Below are positions 1 through 8,268 of a DNA stretch of 64,000 nucleotides, piece after piece. Below the pieces are notes generated by a model. It was not told the origin of the DNA and searched no databases. It was given only the letters and a program-made list of their open reading frames with translations. The stretch comes from Clostridiales bacterium (lineage in GTDB: Bacteria > Bacillota > Clostridia > Saccharofermentanales > Saccharofermentanaceae): the NCBI GenBank assembly GCA_017961235.1, contig JAGCXQ010000004.1, forward strand, positions 1-64,000. The letters run 5' to 3'. The position numbers were made by a program, and so were the translations under genes. How positions within the stretch are numbered: position 1 is the first letter of the stretch; each line of letters starts with the position of its first letter.

Positions 1-7
1 AACTGAG

Positions 8-163
8 TTAGGATGGTCTTGAAAAGAGCATCCTAACCTGTTATTCGTAGTGTAACAGGTTAGGATGGTCTTGAAAAGAGCATCCTAACCTGTTATTCGT
101 AGTGTAACAGGTTAGGATGGTCTTGAAAAGAGCATCCTAACCTGTTATTCGTAGTGTAACAGG
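8..163. repeat. Three tandem 52-bp copies of a double-hairpin unit
   Basis: Three head-to-tail copies start at 8, 60 and 112 and look identical by eye. Each unit holds two inverted repeats. The first is TTAGGATG / CATCCTAA, with an inner TCTT-GAA-AAGA stem separated by a G-G mismatch. The second is CCTGTTA / TAACAGG around a 9-nt loop. The array lies just 3' of the lipoprotein gene that ends at 195 on the minus strand, so it may act as a stack of terminators. It could also be a palindromic repeat element. It starts at the window edge, so more copies may lie outside. Confidence 0.9.
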
Positions 164-194
164 CAGTTTTGTGCGCTTTACGGATGATTCATAA

Positions 195-1670
195 TCAGAT
201 CGATTGATTCATGATCGTCTCATTTAGATTTGTTTTAAACAACTCGATTGGTTCCTCTTCCGGAGCATCGGTGCTTCCGTATATAGTTATTAAGGTGCTA
301 TATGTAGCGTTCCAGAGAATATCTTTATAGTTCTGCTCACCTTCATAAGTTATCGGAACAGCTTTTTTCGAGATCGATGCCAGCCACGGATAGACTTTTA
401 CATCTTTAACAGTCTCCCACTTCGTTGAATTATTATTGTCCATGACCATACATCTGAAATCTTCATCGCTGTTTTCATAAACTTTAGTGGCAATCGGTAT
501 TCCCTGGGTGACCCTCGAATCTCCTTTAAGCATCAGAGTTTGAAATCCAGTCTCACTGCAGTCAAAATAGAGCCAGTTTAGAATTTCTGCGATTGCTTTT
601 CGATGCTCTGTATTCTTATTCACAAAACACTTAGGATATCCCTCCGAGGCGAATGTTGTGATTGGAGCCTCACAAAAACCAAGGTCTTTCTTAAAACCTG
701 CCTTTTTGCCGATCATTTGCAAAACAGCTGAGACATCAAGCATATTCCCATTAAAACCGAAAACATTCTCACCATACCATATTTCATTATAGTCATGCGG
801 TTTATCAGAATATGCCATAGAATCGTTCGTATACTTAGCGCTGAAGTTAAAAACACTCTTAACGATCTCATAATCACCTTCTGTCATCTCAATGGATCTA
901 CTTTCCGCATCTATCCATTTAGTGGAACATGAACGCATTAATGGATAAAGAACATCAACACTCCGGCCTGTGATGACATATCCTTCCGCCTTAAGTTTCT
1001 CCGCTGCTTCATAAAACTTATCAAAATTGCCGGACCCGCCTCCGATGATTTCTTCTATCTGAGCCGGGTCATCTGTTCCAAAGACTTTTTTCGCTATCGA
1101 CTTCCTATAAGTAAAGACCTGAACGGACGAGGCAAGGTTCAAACCATATAGCGGACTCTCCTCATTCAGACGACAATATGCTGTAACCGCTTCCGGAATC
1201 CCAGCCTCGGCTAACTTCGAATCAAGATCCTCAAAGATAATCTCGTACGGCATAAGTTCGTCAGTATTCTTAGCCCAGTTCCAATCTGTATTACCAGCGC
1301 TTTCACCGACTCCATAGATGATATCCGCACCAGAGCCATTAAACTTCATGGGATCAGATTCAACAAATTGAAATTCATAACCAAAGTCCGGATGCAATTC
1401 CAAAAAACACTGAAAAAACGGATCCTGTCCATAGGGCGTCTCAATAACAATAATTTTGTCCGTCTCAACAGGATCCGTCCAAGTCGTTTCCGTAGTGGTC
1501 TCCTCCGTAGTTTGTTCTGTAGTAGACTCGGTAGTCGTTGTGGCTTCGGTCGTGGTCGTAGGCGTTGACGTCGTTTCCGAAGTAGTCGTTTCAGAACTCT
1601 TCGAAGAATTGCAGCCAGTCATTCCTAGAATCAAAGTACCCGCCAGTATCAAACTGATCATCTTCTTCAT
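195..1670 (-). CDS. Lipoprotein, extracellular solute-binding-protein-like
   Basis: This 491-residue exported protein is probably lipid-anchored. The start is the ATG at 1670, preceded by GAGGG about 7 nt upstream; an in-frame start further upstream has no such site. Residues 1-20 form a lipoprotein signal ending in a lipobox-like MTGC, then about 40 residues of Thr/Glu/Ser-rich linker. The rest resembles family-1 extracellular solute-binding proteins (mixed alpha/beta, with a YDCSETG-like region and tandem Trp/Tyr-rich stretches). No permease or ATPase genes are adjacent, so it may be an orphan binding protein or sensor. The ligand cannot be named. The 52-bp repeat array follows its stop. 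Confidence 0.7.
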   Translation of the reverse strand: MKKMISLILAGTLILGMTGCNSSKSSETTTSETTSTPTTTTEATTTTESTTEQTTEETTTETTWTDPVETDKIIVIETPYGQDPFFQCFLELHPDFGYEFQFVESDPMKFNGSGADIIYGVGESAGNTDWNWAKNTDELMPYEIIFEDLDSKLAEAGIPEAVTAYCRLNEESPLYGLNLASSVQVFTYRKSIAKKVFGTDDPAQIEEIIGGGSGNFDKFYEAAEKLKAEGYVITGRSVDVLYPLMRSCSTKWIDAESRSIEMTEGDYEIVKSVFNFSAKYTNDSMAYSDKPHDYNEIWYGENVFGFNGNMLDVSAVLQMIGKKAGFKKDLGFCEAPITTFASEGYPKCFVNKNTEHRKAIAEILNWLYFDCSETGFQTLMLKGDSRVTQGIPIATKVYENSDEDFRCMVMDNNNSTKWETVKDVKVYPWLASISKKAVPITYEGEQNYKDILWNATYSTLITIYGSTDAPEEEPIELFKTNLNETIMNQSI

Positions 1671-1868
1671 ATGATTTCCCTCACTTTCCACAGAAAAAGC
1701 CAATTACCCTTAACCTCGGGCAACTATATCTGCTAATCGTAGAATAACAGAACGATTATTGCTGTGACTAGTAGCATCCGAGTTCCCTTCACATATTTTT
1801 TACAATTGGGAAAATAAAAACTTTAACCTTGTGAGTCTAATAAGTAAGTACTAAAAGGAGACCTGCGG

Positions 1869-2495
1869 TTGAATATGAAAAAAGCACTGTCTATTATTGT
1901 TGCATTTATGCTGATACTTATACTCGCGTCCTGCTCGACAGAGCAGACACAAGAATCCCAAGCGGAAACGGATATTACTAAGGAAACGACGTCTGAAACG
2001 ACAAGGGAAAGTGAAACGGAAGCCACATCCGTGACTACTTCCGAAGTAACGATTTCCGATACTACGCCTTCGACAGTAATGACTACAGAAACCGAATCCG
2101 TAACGACTGCTTCAGATTCCACAGTCCCTAAAGCTGATCCGACACGAAAAAAGCCCTCTACGAAGGATACTACCCAGAACACTACATCTTCAGTCACCTC
2201 TACTCAGGATACCGATTCTACGGATGTTCCAACTCCAGACACATCTTCTGTATCTGTGATGATGCCGGATGTCATGGGCATGAACTATAAAGAGGCAACG
2301 CATCTATTGGAAAAAGAACTCCAGGCAGCCGGTTTTTCTAAAGTGATCGTGTCAGTAGGCTGGGCCTGGGGCGATGGAAATCCGGATAAGGCTCTGACGG
2401 TCATGAGCCAGGAACCGTTGGCTGGTACTTCCATAGATGTGAATGATTCATCGATCACGGTGATCATCGTTGTACAGGAATACGGCATCGAATAG
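1869..2495 (+). CDS. PASTA-domain lipoprotein
   Basis: 208-residue probable lipoprotein. The signal (about residues 3-20, lipobox LASC) is followed by about 115 residues of Thr/Ser/Glu/Asp-rich low-complexity linker. A single C-terminal PASTA-like domain starts at MPDVMGMNYKEATHLL. PASTA domains usually bind peptidoglycan or beta-lactams and are common on PrkC/StkP kinases, but no kinase lies nearby. GGAG at 1857-1860 is 8 nt before a TTG (1869) and 14 nt before an ATG (1875); the spacing favours TTG, but either is possible. It is divergent from the 195-1670 lipoprotein, which has a similar Thr-rich linker. The 9-mer AAAAGCACT overlaps its signal-peptide codons. Confidence 0.75.
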   Translation: MNMKKALSIIVAFMLILILASCSTEQTQESQAETDITKETTSETTRESETEATSVTTSEVTISDTTPSTVMTTETESVTTASDSTVPKADPTRKKPSTKDTTQNTTSSVTSTQDTDSTDVPTPDTSSVSVMMPDVMGMNYKEATHLLEKELQAAGFSKVIVSVGWAWGDGNPDKALTVMSQEPLAGTSIDVNDSSITVIIVVQEYGIE

Positions 2496-2592
2496 TAAGG
2501 TATGCTATGGATTCGACTTGGTCTCTGTTTGTTTCCAACAAAAAAGTTCCCTCATTCATTGTACATCGCTGTACAAAAATGGGGGGGTAACT

Positions 2593-3879
2593 TCAATTAA
2601 TATGGTACGGGCGACATATCCCCAACAAGTATTTATAGAGTGGTATCACTTCAATTATGTGCCCGCCTTTTTCTATCATTTTTTCTTCTTCGTAAGTGAT
2701 AATCAACAATCGTTTTTTCCCTTCAGTCTTATCAGCAAAAGAAAGCAAGCTTTTCACCTCTCGCTCTTCTGCATCTCCTAATGCATATGCCACTTGTATT
2801 GCCATGTTTTCTTCAGGAAGATAAAAATCTATGTCAATCCCTGTCTTGTTCGACTTGAAGTAATATATTCCGTCTCCATACATTCTTCTCAGGTATAGTG
2901 CAACTACATTTTCAAGGAGCGCCGGAATCTTATCTACGAGGAACAACGACAGTATTCCGTTATCAGCAAAATAGAATCTGGGAACACACTCTTTATCCGC
3001 GAACTTCGACACATAGTTTCTGGTTCTGAAAATAAGATAAGCATTCTCAGCATAGGACGTGTATTCGATCATAGAATCGGTAGATGTCTTAACACCAGAT
3101 GCCTTTACATTCCCGGCCAGCGTATTATACGAGACCGCATTCATTACGGTTTCCGCTATCTTTTTGATCATTAGTCGAAGCGCCATCTTATTCTTAATCT
3201 GCTCACGCTCCATGATATCTCCGAGAAGAACTTTTTCGTATACGCTTTTGATGTATTCGCGCTTGTTTACCAGAAGCTGAGACTCAGGAAGTCCTCCGCT
3301 GAGTAAAAACTCTTGACACGCTTTTCTTACCTTTGCAACTTTTGAAGACGTAAGCAATGCCTCCTCATCGTAGGCGATCTGTTTATAGTCCAGAACTTCC
3401 TCAAAAGAAAACGGCATAATCATCTTGGAAACGTATCTCCCACCGAGAACTCTCTCCATCTCAGAACTAAGCATCTTCGCGTTACTTCCGGTAATATTCA
3501 CATGTTTTTTCTGGTCAGCCAATCTTCTTACAAAATGCTCCCAACCGTCAATGATCTGGATTTCGTCGAAGAAATAGTAAATCTCTTTCGAGTCAGCAAG
3601 CTCATGCGCCGTCTCAACTATGTCTTGAAAGTCAGCAGTTGTAAATCCCAATAATCTTTCGTCTTCAAAATTGATATAGATAATCTGCGACCAATCGCAC
3701 CCATGAGCTATAAGTTCCCTGACCATCTTATACAGCAGATAAGACTTTCCTGATCTACGAAGTCCCACCAGAACGTAATTGACATTCTTTTCAAAGACAT
3801 AATCTCTGTCGATGATTTCGGCCGTCTTAATGAATTCAATCTGGTCTAAAACAACTTGCTTAATTATCGTGTGATTCAT
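2593..3879 (-). CDS. AAA-family ATPase with DUF4143-type C-terminal domain
   Basis: 428 residues. A Walker A motif (GLRRSGKS, about residues 38-45) and a Walker B (YYFFDEIQ, about 100) define an AAA_14 module. The C-terminal half fits DUF4143, which is related to PD-(D/E)XK nucleases: GIDIDFYLPEENMAIQVAY near residue 350 aligns with the nuclease core, but the usual Glu-x-Lys is degenerate. The family is common in variable regions of gut bacteria and its role is not established. The gene lies in an accessory block between tRNA-Leu-derived repeats. Its last codons overlap a degenerate copy of the tRNA 3' end (2598-2616). Two dyad motifs lie upstream at 3931-3977. Confidence 0.85.
   Translation of the reverse strand: MNHTIIKQVVLDQIEFIKTAEIIDRDYVFEKNVNYVLVGLRRSGKSYLLYKMVRELIAHGCDWSQIIYINFEDERLLGFTTADFQDIVETAHELADSKEIYYFFDEIQIIDGWEHFVRRLADQKKHVNITGSNAKMLSSEMERVLGGRYVSKMIMPFSFEEVLDYKQIAYDEEALLTSSKVAKVRKACQEFLLSGGLPESQLLVNKREYIKSVYEKVLLGDIMEREQIKNKMALRLMIKKIAETVMNAVSYNTLAGNVKASGVKTSTDSMIEYTSYAENAYLIFRTRNYVSKFADKECVPRFYFADNGILSLFLVDKIPALLENVVALYLRRMYGDGIYYFKSNKTGIDIDFYLPEENMAIQVAYALGDAEEREVKSLLSFADKTEGKKRLLIITYEEEKMIEKGGHIIEVIPLYKYLLGICRPYHIN
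2598..2616. repeat. Degenerate tRNA-Leu 3'-end (att-like) copy
   Basis: The 19-mer TAATATGGTACGGGCGACA matches TAACATGGTGCGGGTGACA (4062-4080 and 6105-6123) at 16 of 19 positions. It encodes the final residues of the ATPase gene. It may be an old attachment site left by an insertion at the tRNA, or chance. No integrase is present. Confidence 0.4.
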
Positions 3880-3930
3880 ATAAACATCCTCAATTCTGAT
3901 TCTGATAAACTATACGCTATATACATTTTA

Positions 3931-3977
3931 TCGTGCACGCACGACAAAATCAACCACATTTCATCGCACGTGCACGA
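3931..3977. promoter_or_regulatory. Pair of 14-bp GTGCAC dyads upstream of the ATPase gene
   Basis: TCGTGCACGCACGA at 3931-3944 is a 6-bp inverted repeat with a 2-nt spacer. TCGCACGTGCACGA at 3964-3977 contains the palindrome GCACGTGC and has the same TCG...CGA ends. Their centres are 33 bp apart, about three helical turns, and both lie 50-100 bp before the ATPase start at 3879. This geometry suits a pair of operators. The regulator is unknown. Confidence 0.45.
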
Positions 3978-4020
3978 AATAGATGCCGAAACAGTAATCG
4001 CTATTTTCAATATACAAAAA

Positions 4021-4056
4021 ACTCTCCATGCTACAAAACGAAGTAACATGGAGAGT
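4021..4056 (-). terminator. Duplicate of the tRNA-Leu terminator hairpin
   Basis: ACTCTCCATG ... CATGGAGAGT forms a 10-bp stem. It is a near copy of the hairpin after the intact tRNA at 6064-6099 and sits next to the repeated tRNA 3' end. It was probably duplicated with the attachment site. Confidence 0.6.
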
Positions 4057-4085
4057 TTTTCTAACATGGTGCGGGTGACAGGACT
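4045..4085. repeat. 41-bp exact direct repeat, left attachment-site copy
   Basis: Identical to 6088-6128, which contains the 3' end of tRNA-Leu, its CCA and part of its terminator. Similarity continues leftwards, with mismatches, to about 4008. Right of the copy, an ACCACACCC string resembling the tRNA 5' half follows almost directly, so this is a broken tRNA remnant. The two copies bracket about 2.0 kb containing one gene. This is the expected footprint of an element integrated at a tRNA 3' end. Confidence 0.8.
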
Positions 4086-4320
4086 ATGTACAACCACACC
4101 CTTTTTTCAATTGTCGCCGGGGTTTATACCCCGCTTCTAGCCCGATTTGCACATTCTCAGAGATATTTGTAGAGTTTCAAAACCATGGTGTGTTTCTCCC
4201 ACGTTAAAAATGTATCTCCGGGTGGTAATACTCAGAAGATGATACCGGTTTTCATCGAAATCACCGTTCTCCAGGATAAATCAATCGTGGCTATTTGTTA
4301 ATCATCTGGCAAATCAAGTA
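4086..4320. other. Gene-free stretch inside the tRNA-Leu island
   Basis: No open frame with a ribosome site was found. It contains GGGGTTTATACCCC (4119-4132), a short inverted repeat. The 14-mer TTTATACCCCGCTT here recurs at about 5936-5949. Read on the minus strand, both would end a frame ...SGV-stop, so they may be the same gene tail duplicated. Nothing else is recognised. Confidence 0.4.
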
Positions 4321-5790
4321 CTATCTCTCTCTATATAGTTCTCCTTTGACCACTGACAATCGATCACGAAGTTCTTTTGTGTTTTTCTTTTTTTCTGCGT
4401 TTATCATAGCGATTTGTTCATCAATCGCTTTTTTCTCGGCATTATAATTCGCCTGAACTTTATTTCTTTGTGCTTTAATGTTATCGATTTGCTTTTGCAT
4501 CTCAGCTTTCTGCTTACCCTTAAACAAACCAAGATTTGCCATTTCGCTTGTCAAGGCTTTTTCCTGAGCATTGAAACGTGCAATCTCTGACTGTCCTGGA
4601 ATTGCTCGGATCGAATCTGTCAGTTTCGAAATACGAGAGTCCATATCTGAATTAATTGCATTGATTCGTTCCGTCAAATCCCTCTCCTCCGCTTCAAGTT
4701 GGGCTTTTTCATCAGCATGTTCTTCCCAATACGCTACTATTCGTTTTCTAGCTTCCTCTTTTTCTTTACGACGTTCTATCATTTCTTTTTGTTTTAGAGC
4801 ATTCTCAATCTTCGCGATTTTTTCTCTATAGTCACCAATCAACTGATTTCGTTGTGCTTTTGCAGACTCGTTCAACGTGAGATTCTTACAGTATCTATTT
4901 TCATATGATGGTTGATAATCAGTAAAGAAATTACCTTTTATCTCCACTGTTCTATACTCATATGAACAACTATTCATTACATATTTGTGAATGCCGATCA
5001 TATTATTATAACGAGCAACATCAGCAGCATCATCAGTATCAGAAAGAGTGTTTGCTTTTTCAAGAAGATCTACACAATGTCCAGCTCTAGATATCAACTC
5101 TCTAAAAGCAGAATCACTTGGATATCCATCACGATCATTTTTGTATTCTGGAACAATCTTTTTGTTCCAAGCATCCATTACCGAATTGTTAATCTTAGTC
5201 GCTATAGGCGTCATCAGTTCATCTTTATTAATCACATTTGCGCCAATACTGGTAACAAATTGAATCAATGCATTGATAATGTCTACAATTACACGCATCA
5301 TACCAGCTTTCTCTTCTTCATCAGGCCATTTTTCAAACCTTTCACCTTGAAGACTCACTAATGCGACAGATAGTTTTTCAACCTCACTTTTCGTCTCCTG
5401 TATCATTTCTTCTTTCTCTTCTTCAGGAGCATTGGAAATCGCAGATGAAAAACAGGTAATTGCCTCGTTAATTCTATTATTCTTCAACGTGGAATCCCAC
5501 CCAGCAGCTTTGCCTTTAAGCATAAGTGCTCGATAATTCTTTGGCTCAACCTCGATTATTTTGTTACAGTAATTCTCGGTTTCTGAATTATTACCTGATT
5601 TATAAGCTCGTTCAGCCATTTCTAAATAGTTTTGAACCAAATGAGAATTATCAACTTGAACCGGTCCTTCAATCATCATCTTTTTAGCTTCTTCAACAGA
5701 GTATTTAGTTTGACAATTCTGACAAACAAACAAGCCTTCTTGTTTCACAAGATCGACGCTTCCACACATTTCACAAACCAATCGTTTCAT
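4321..5790 (-). CDS. Zinc-ribbon, TPR-like and coiled-coil protein
   Basis: 489 residues, no signal peptide or membrane segment. The start is the ATG at 5790, preceded by AGGAG with a 7-nt gap; an earlier in-frame start lacks a site. Residues 5-30 form a CxxC...CxxC zinc ribbon (CEMCGS ... CQNCQT). Residues about 50-110 look like one or two TPR-type helical hairpins (MAERAYKSGNNSETENYCNKIIEVEPKNYRALML). The C-terminal 170 residues are long charged coiled coil. This layout is often seen in Clostridia without a known role. It is the only gene between the two 41-bp tRNA-derived repeats, so it is probably cargo of a decayed integrated element. Confidence 0.7.
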   Translation of the reverse strand: MKRLVCEMCGSVDLVKQEGLFVCQNCQTKYSVEEAKKMMIEGPVQVDNSHLVQNYLEMAERAYKSGNNSETENYCNKIIEVEPKNYRALMLKGKAAGWDSTLKNNRINEAITCFSSAISNAPEEEKEEMIQETKSEVEKLSVALVSLQGERFEKWPDEEEKAGMMRVIVDIINALIQFVTSIGANVINKDELMTPIATKINNSVMDAWNKKIVPEYKNDRDGYPSDSAFRELISRAGHCVDLLEKANTLSDTDDAADVARYNNMIGIHKYVMNSCSYEYRTVEIKGNFFTDYQPSYENRYCKNLTLNESAKAQRNQLIGDYREKIAKIENALKQKEMIERRKEKEEARKRIVAYWEEHADEKAQLEAEERDLTERINAINSDMDSRISKLTDSIRAIPGQSEIARFNAQEKALTSEMANLGLFKGKQKAEMQKQIDNIKAQRNKVQANYNAEKKAIDEQIAMINAEKKKNTKELRDRLSVVKGELYRER

Positions 5791-5890
5791 AGAATTCTCC
5801 TCCCACTCCTCTTGCTTGATATTTCTATATATTTGATTTTGCAACACGGAAATGGAACATATAATTATTCCTTGTAAACAATCTGTAAAA

Positions 5891-5930
5891 GCTAAGCGCT
5901 CCTCTTCTTTGAAGAAAAGAAACGCTTAGC
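5891..5930 (-). terminator. Hairpin terminator after a probable lost gene tail
   Basis: GCTAAGCG (5891-5898) pairs with CGCTTAGC (5923-5930), followed on the minus strand by TTTTACA. It lies just 3' of a minus-strand frame that ends in ...GVKSGV-stop at 5937-5939, beside the tRNA attachment site. That is where an integrase gene would normally end. Identity as an integrase remnant is inferred from position only. Confidence 0.5.
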
Positions 5931-6063
5931 ATCGTTTTATACCCCGCTTTTTACCCCACATCCGCCAAAAATCGGCAAAAAGTGATGAAAAATGACGAAG
6001 AAAGACGAAACATTACGAAGTATGTGTTGAAACAGCAAACCGTTGCAATCACTATATAAAGAA

Positions 6064-6099
6064 ACTCTCCATGATGCAAGACGAAGCAACATGGAGAGT
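6064..6099 (-). terminator. Terminator of tRNA-Leu
   Basis: Stem ACTCTCCATG (6064-6073) / CATGGAGAGT (6090-6099). On the minus strand it is followed by TTTCTTTATA. It lies 11 nt after the tRNA 3' end. Confidence 0.75.
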
Positions 6100-6109
6100 T
6101 TTTCTAACA

Positions 6110-6128
<19 letters not shown>
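6088..6128. repeat. 41-bp exact direct repeat, tRNA-side attachment copy
   Basis: Identical to 4045-4085. It spans the last part of the tRNA terminator, the CCA and the acceptor/T-arm 3' half of tRNA-Leu, so integration here rebuilds an intact tRNA. Confidence 0.8.
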
Positions 6129-6192
<64 letters not shown>

Positions 6193-6275
6193 GGATCGGC
6201 TTAAAAGCACGAAGAGATGGTAACATTTTTTCAGGAAATGGTCAATCGGAATGCCTCTTGCCCTAAAAGACATTG

Positions 6276-6281
6276 TATAAT
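6276..6281 (+). promoter_or_regulatory. Candidate -10 box (TATAAT) for the two-component operon
   Basis: TATAAT lies 31 bp before the histidine-kinase start, preceded by TG. No good -35 is visible at standard spacing, so an extended -10 type is possible. Confidence 0.4.
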
Positions 6282-6311
6282 GGATAAAGACTTGAGAAAG
6301 GGGCATAGAAG

Positions 6312-7517
6312 ATGCTGATCGATTCGCAGGAACATCGCTTCACATGGATAGCTGCCATGCTTGCACTGATGGCCCAGTGTGTCCTTCTGATCCTGAAATC
6401 CCATATGCTCCTTGGTACCGGTTTTATTGCACTGAGCCTGATCCTTCTGAATCTGTCCTATTTTTCGCAGAAGAATATGAAACGGGCGATCTCGATCCTG
6501 CTCCTTCTTCTCGAGATCGGTGCATTAATCATCCTTCCCCGCTGGTATATGGGCGTCCTCGCTCTTCCCGTCATCTCCTGCTGCTATTTCTTCCGAAGAA
6601 AGACCTGCACCCTTTTAAACACGTTATTTGCCGGATGCGGCTGGATCCTTGAGGTGATCTTTACTTCTCCGGAGCCGATCGGAGCTGTCTCTACGCTTCT
6701 TTTTACAGCAGCTTCTTTTGCGGCATGGGAGATCCTTCTTTTCTTCCTTCTGCGCTCCGCCCTTTCCGCCGAGCAGCTGAGATCTGCTCTTTCTGCAGCA
6801 GCAGTGGAGGCGCTCGAGCAGCGTTCTCTTCGTGAACAGATCGCGAAGAATCAGAAGGTCAACGAAAACAATGCCCGCCTTGAGGAGCGTGAGCGCATCT
6901 CCCGGGATATCCATAACTACGTGGGGCATACGCTTTCCGCGGCGACTGTCACACTTGATGCTGCTTCTCTTCTGGTCCCTTCCGATCAGGAAAAAGCACT
7001 GGAAAAGATCGACACAGCGAATTCCCGTGTGCATGAAGCGATCTCTTCCGTTCGAAGTGTCGTCCGCACGCTCGATGCGGAAGATGACCGGATCGCGCTC
7101 GATGACTATCTCCTTTCTCTGGAGAAGATGATCGACGAATTCCGCTCAGACACGACGTATAAGGTGTACCACAACTTTTCCCAGGTCAAATCAAAGACGA
7201 GGATCCCGATCCAGACGGCATCTTTTCTCTCTTCTTCTCTTTCCGAACTTCTGACCAATGGTGTCAAGCATGGAAAAGCGGACCTGTTCGTGATCACCTT
7301 CGTGATAGATTCCGGACATATCCGACTTAAGGTACAAGATAACGGCTGCGGCTGGGGAAAGATCTCCATGAACGAGAAGAAACTGCGTCTGGCCAGTGGC
7401 TTCGGTCTCCGCAAGATAAAGGAATATACCGAGAACTGCGGAGGTAATTTCGAGATCGAGAGCGAAGACGGATTTGTCGTCAGTCTTTCGGTTCCATATG
7501 AGGAGGAAAACACATGA
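6312..7517 (+). CDS. NarL/DesK-type sensor histidine kinase
   Basis: 401 residues. About five hydrophobic segments in residues 10-150 form a membrane sensor with no large outer domain. The HisKA_3 dimerisation helix carries RISRDIHNYVGH, with phospho-acceptor His201. The ATPase domain shows an N-box (ELLTNGVKHGKADL) and a G1 box (DNGCGWG). This is the DesK/LiaS-like group, which often senses membrane or cell-wall state. AAGGGG is 8 nt before the ATG. The stop overlaps the response-regulator start by 4 bp, implying translational coupling. The stimulus is unknown; the neighbouring lipoproteins are possible targets. Confidence 0.9.
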   Translation: MLIDSQEHRFTWIAAMLALMAQCVLLILKSHMLLGTGFIALSLILLNLSYFSQKNMKRAISILLLLLEIGALIILPRWYMGVLALPVISCCYFFRRKTCTLLNTLFAGCGWILEVIFTSPEPIGAVSTLLFTAASFAAWEILLFFLLRSALSAEQLRSALSAAAVEALEQRSLREQIAKNQKVNENNARLEERERISRDIHNYVGHTLSAATVTLDAASLLVPSDQEKALEKIDTANSRVHEAISSVRSVVRTLDAEDDRIALDDYLLSLEKMIDEFRSDTTYKVYHNFSQVKSKTRIPIQTASFLSSSLSELLTNGVKHGKADLFVITFVIDSGHIRLKVQDNGCGWGKISMNEKKLRLASGFGLRKIKEYTENCGGNFEIESEDGFVVSLSVPYEEENT

Positions 7518-8248
7518 CCAAGATACTGCTTGTAGATGACGAACCTCTCCTTCTGGAGAGTCTGGAGATCATTCTTTCCATGTCCGGTGATTATCAGATC
7601 ACCGGGAAAGCAGGAAACGGCGTTGAGGCGCTTGAGATCCTTTCCCGGGACATCCCGGATCTGATGCTCGTCGATCTGAATATGCCCGGCATGGGCGGCA
7701 TCGAGCTGATCCCGAAGGTCCATGCGGAATATCCTCAGATCAAGATCATCGTGCTGACAACCTTCTATGACGAGAAAAATATCTCCCATGCGATCGCCGG
7801 CGGAGCCTGCGGATATCTTCTGAAAGATTCCGGAAAAGATGCGATCCTGAATGCCGTTTCCCAGGCACTTCAGGGAAGAAGTGTCCTTGATTCCAAAGTC
7901 ATGGAGAAACTAAATTCCATGCTCGCAGCAGGAACTCTGGATGCAGAGAAAAAGGCGGCCGGAAATACTGACGGCAGCCCCGTTTCCGACGAAGCCGGAA
8001 CATACAGCGGATCCGGCACGGCTAGTGCTTTTCCCGGAGCAGGTGCGATCGATCTGGATGACTATGGCATGACAGACCGAGAAAAAGAGATATGCCGCCT
8101 GATCGCCGAAGGCTGCACGAATTCACAGATCGCCTCGATCCTTTATATCAGCGAGGGAACCGTAAAGAACTATGTCTCCACGATCTACGACAAACTTGGA
8201 GAACATGACCGTACCAAAGTCGTGCTCATGCTTACAAGATCGAATTGA
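7514..8248 (+). CDS. NarL/LuxR-family response regulator
   Basis: 244 residues. The receiver domain (1-120) has phospho-acceptor Asp54 in LMLVDLNMPG, the acidic pair DDE at 8-10 and Lys in LLKDSG. A Gly/Ser/Ala-rich linker of about 50 residues, longer than usual, leads to a C-terminal LuxR-type helix-turn-helix (MTDREKEICRLIAEGCTNSQIASILYIS split over about 180-208). It should bind DNA when phosphorylated by the overlapping upstream kinase. The linker includes one copy of the iterated 9-mer (8024-8032). It converges on the lipoprotein gene ending at 8269. Confidence 0.92.
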   Translation: MTKILLVDDEPLLLESLEIILSMSGDYQITGKAGNGVEALEILSRDIPDLMLVDLNMPGMGGIELIPKVHAEYPQIKIIVLTTFYDEKNISHAIAGGACGYLLKDSGKDAILNAVSQALQGRSVLDSKVMEKLNSMLAAGTLDAEKKAAGNTDGSPVSDEAGTYSGSGTASAFPGAGAIDLDDYGMTDREKEICRLIAEGCTNSQIASILYISEGTVKNYVSTIYDKLGEHDRTKVVLMLTRSN

Positions 8249-8268
8249 CAGAAGTTCTAAAACGAATA

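Larger units (their letters stand above)
5791..6109. other. Gene-poor stretch between the island gene and tRNA-Leu
   Basis: Contains the hairpin at 5891-5930, a possible gene-tail remnant (stop 5937-5939), a purine-rich stretch with repeated GACGAA-type strings at about 5980-6020, and the tRNA terminator. No intact gene is seen. Confidence 0.5.

Noticed and set aside
8..163. CRISPR array
   Set aside because: The 52-bp units are contiguous, without unique spacers, and no cas genes are present.
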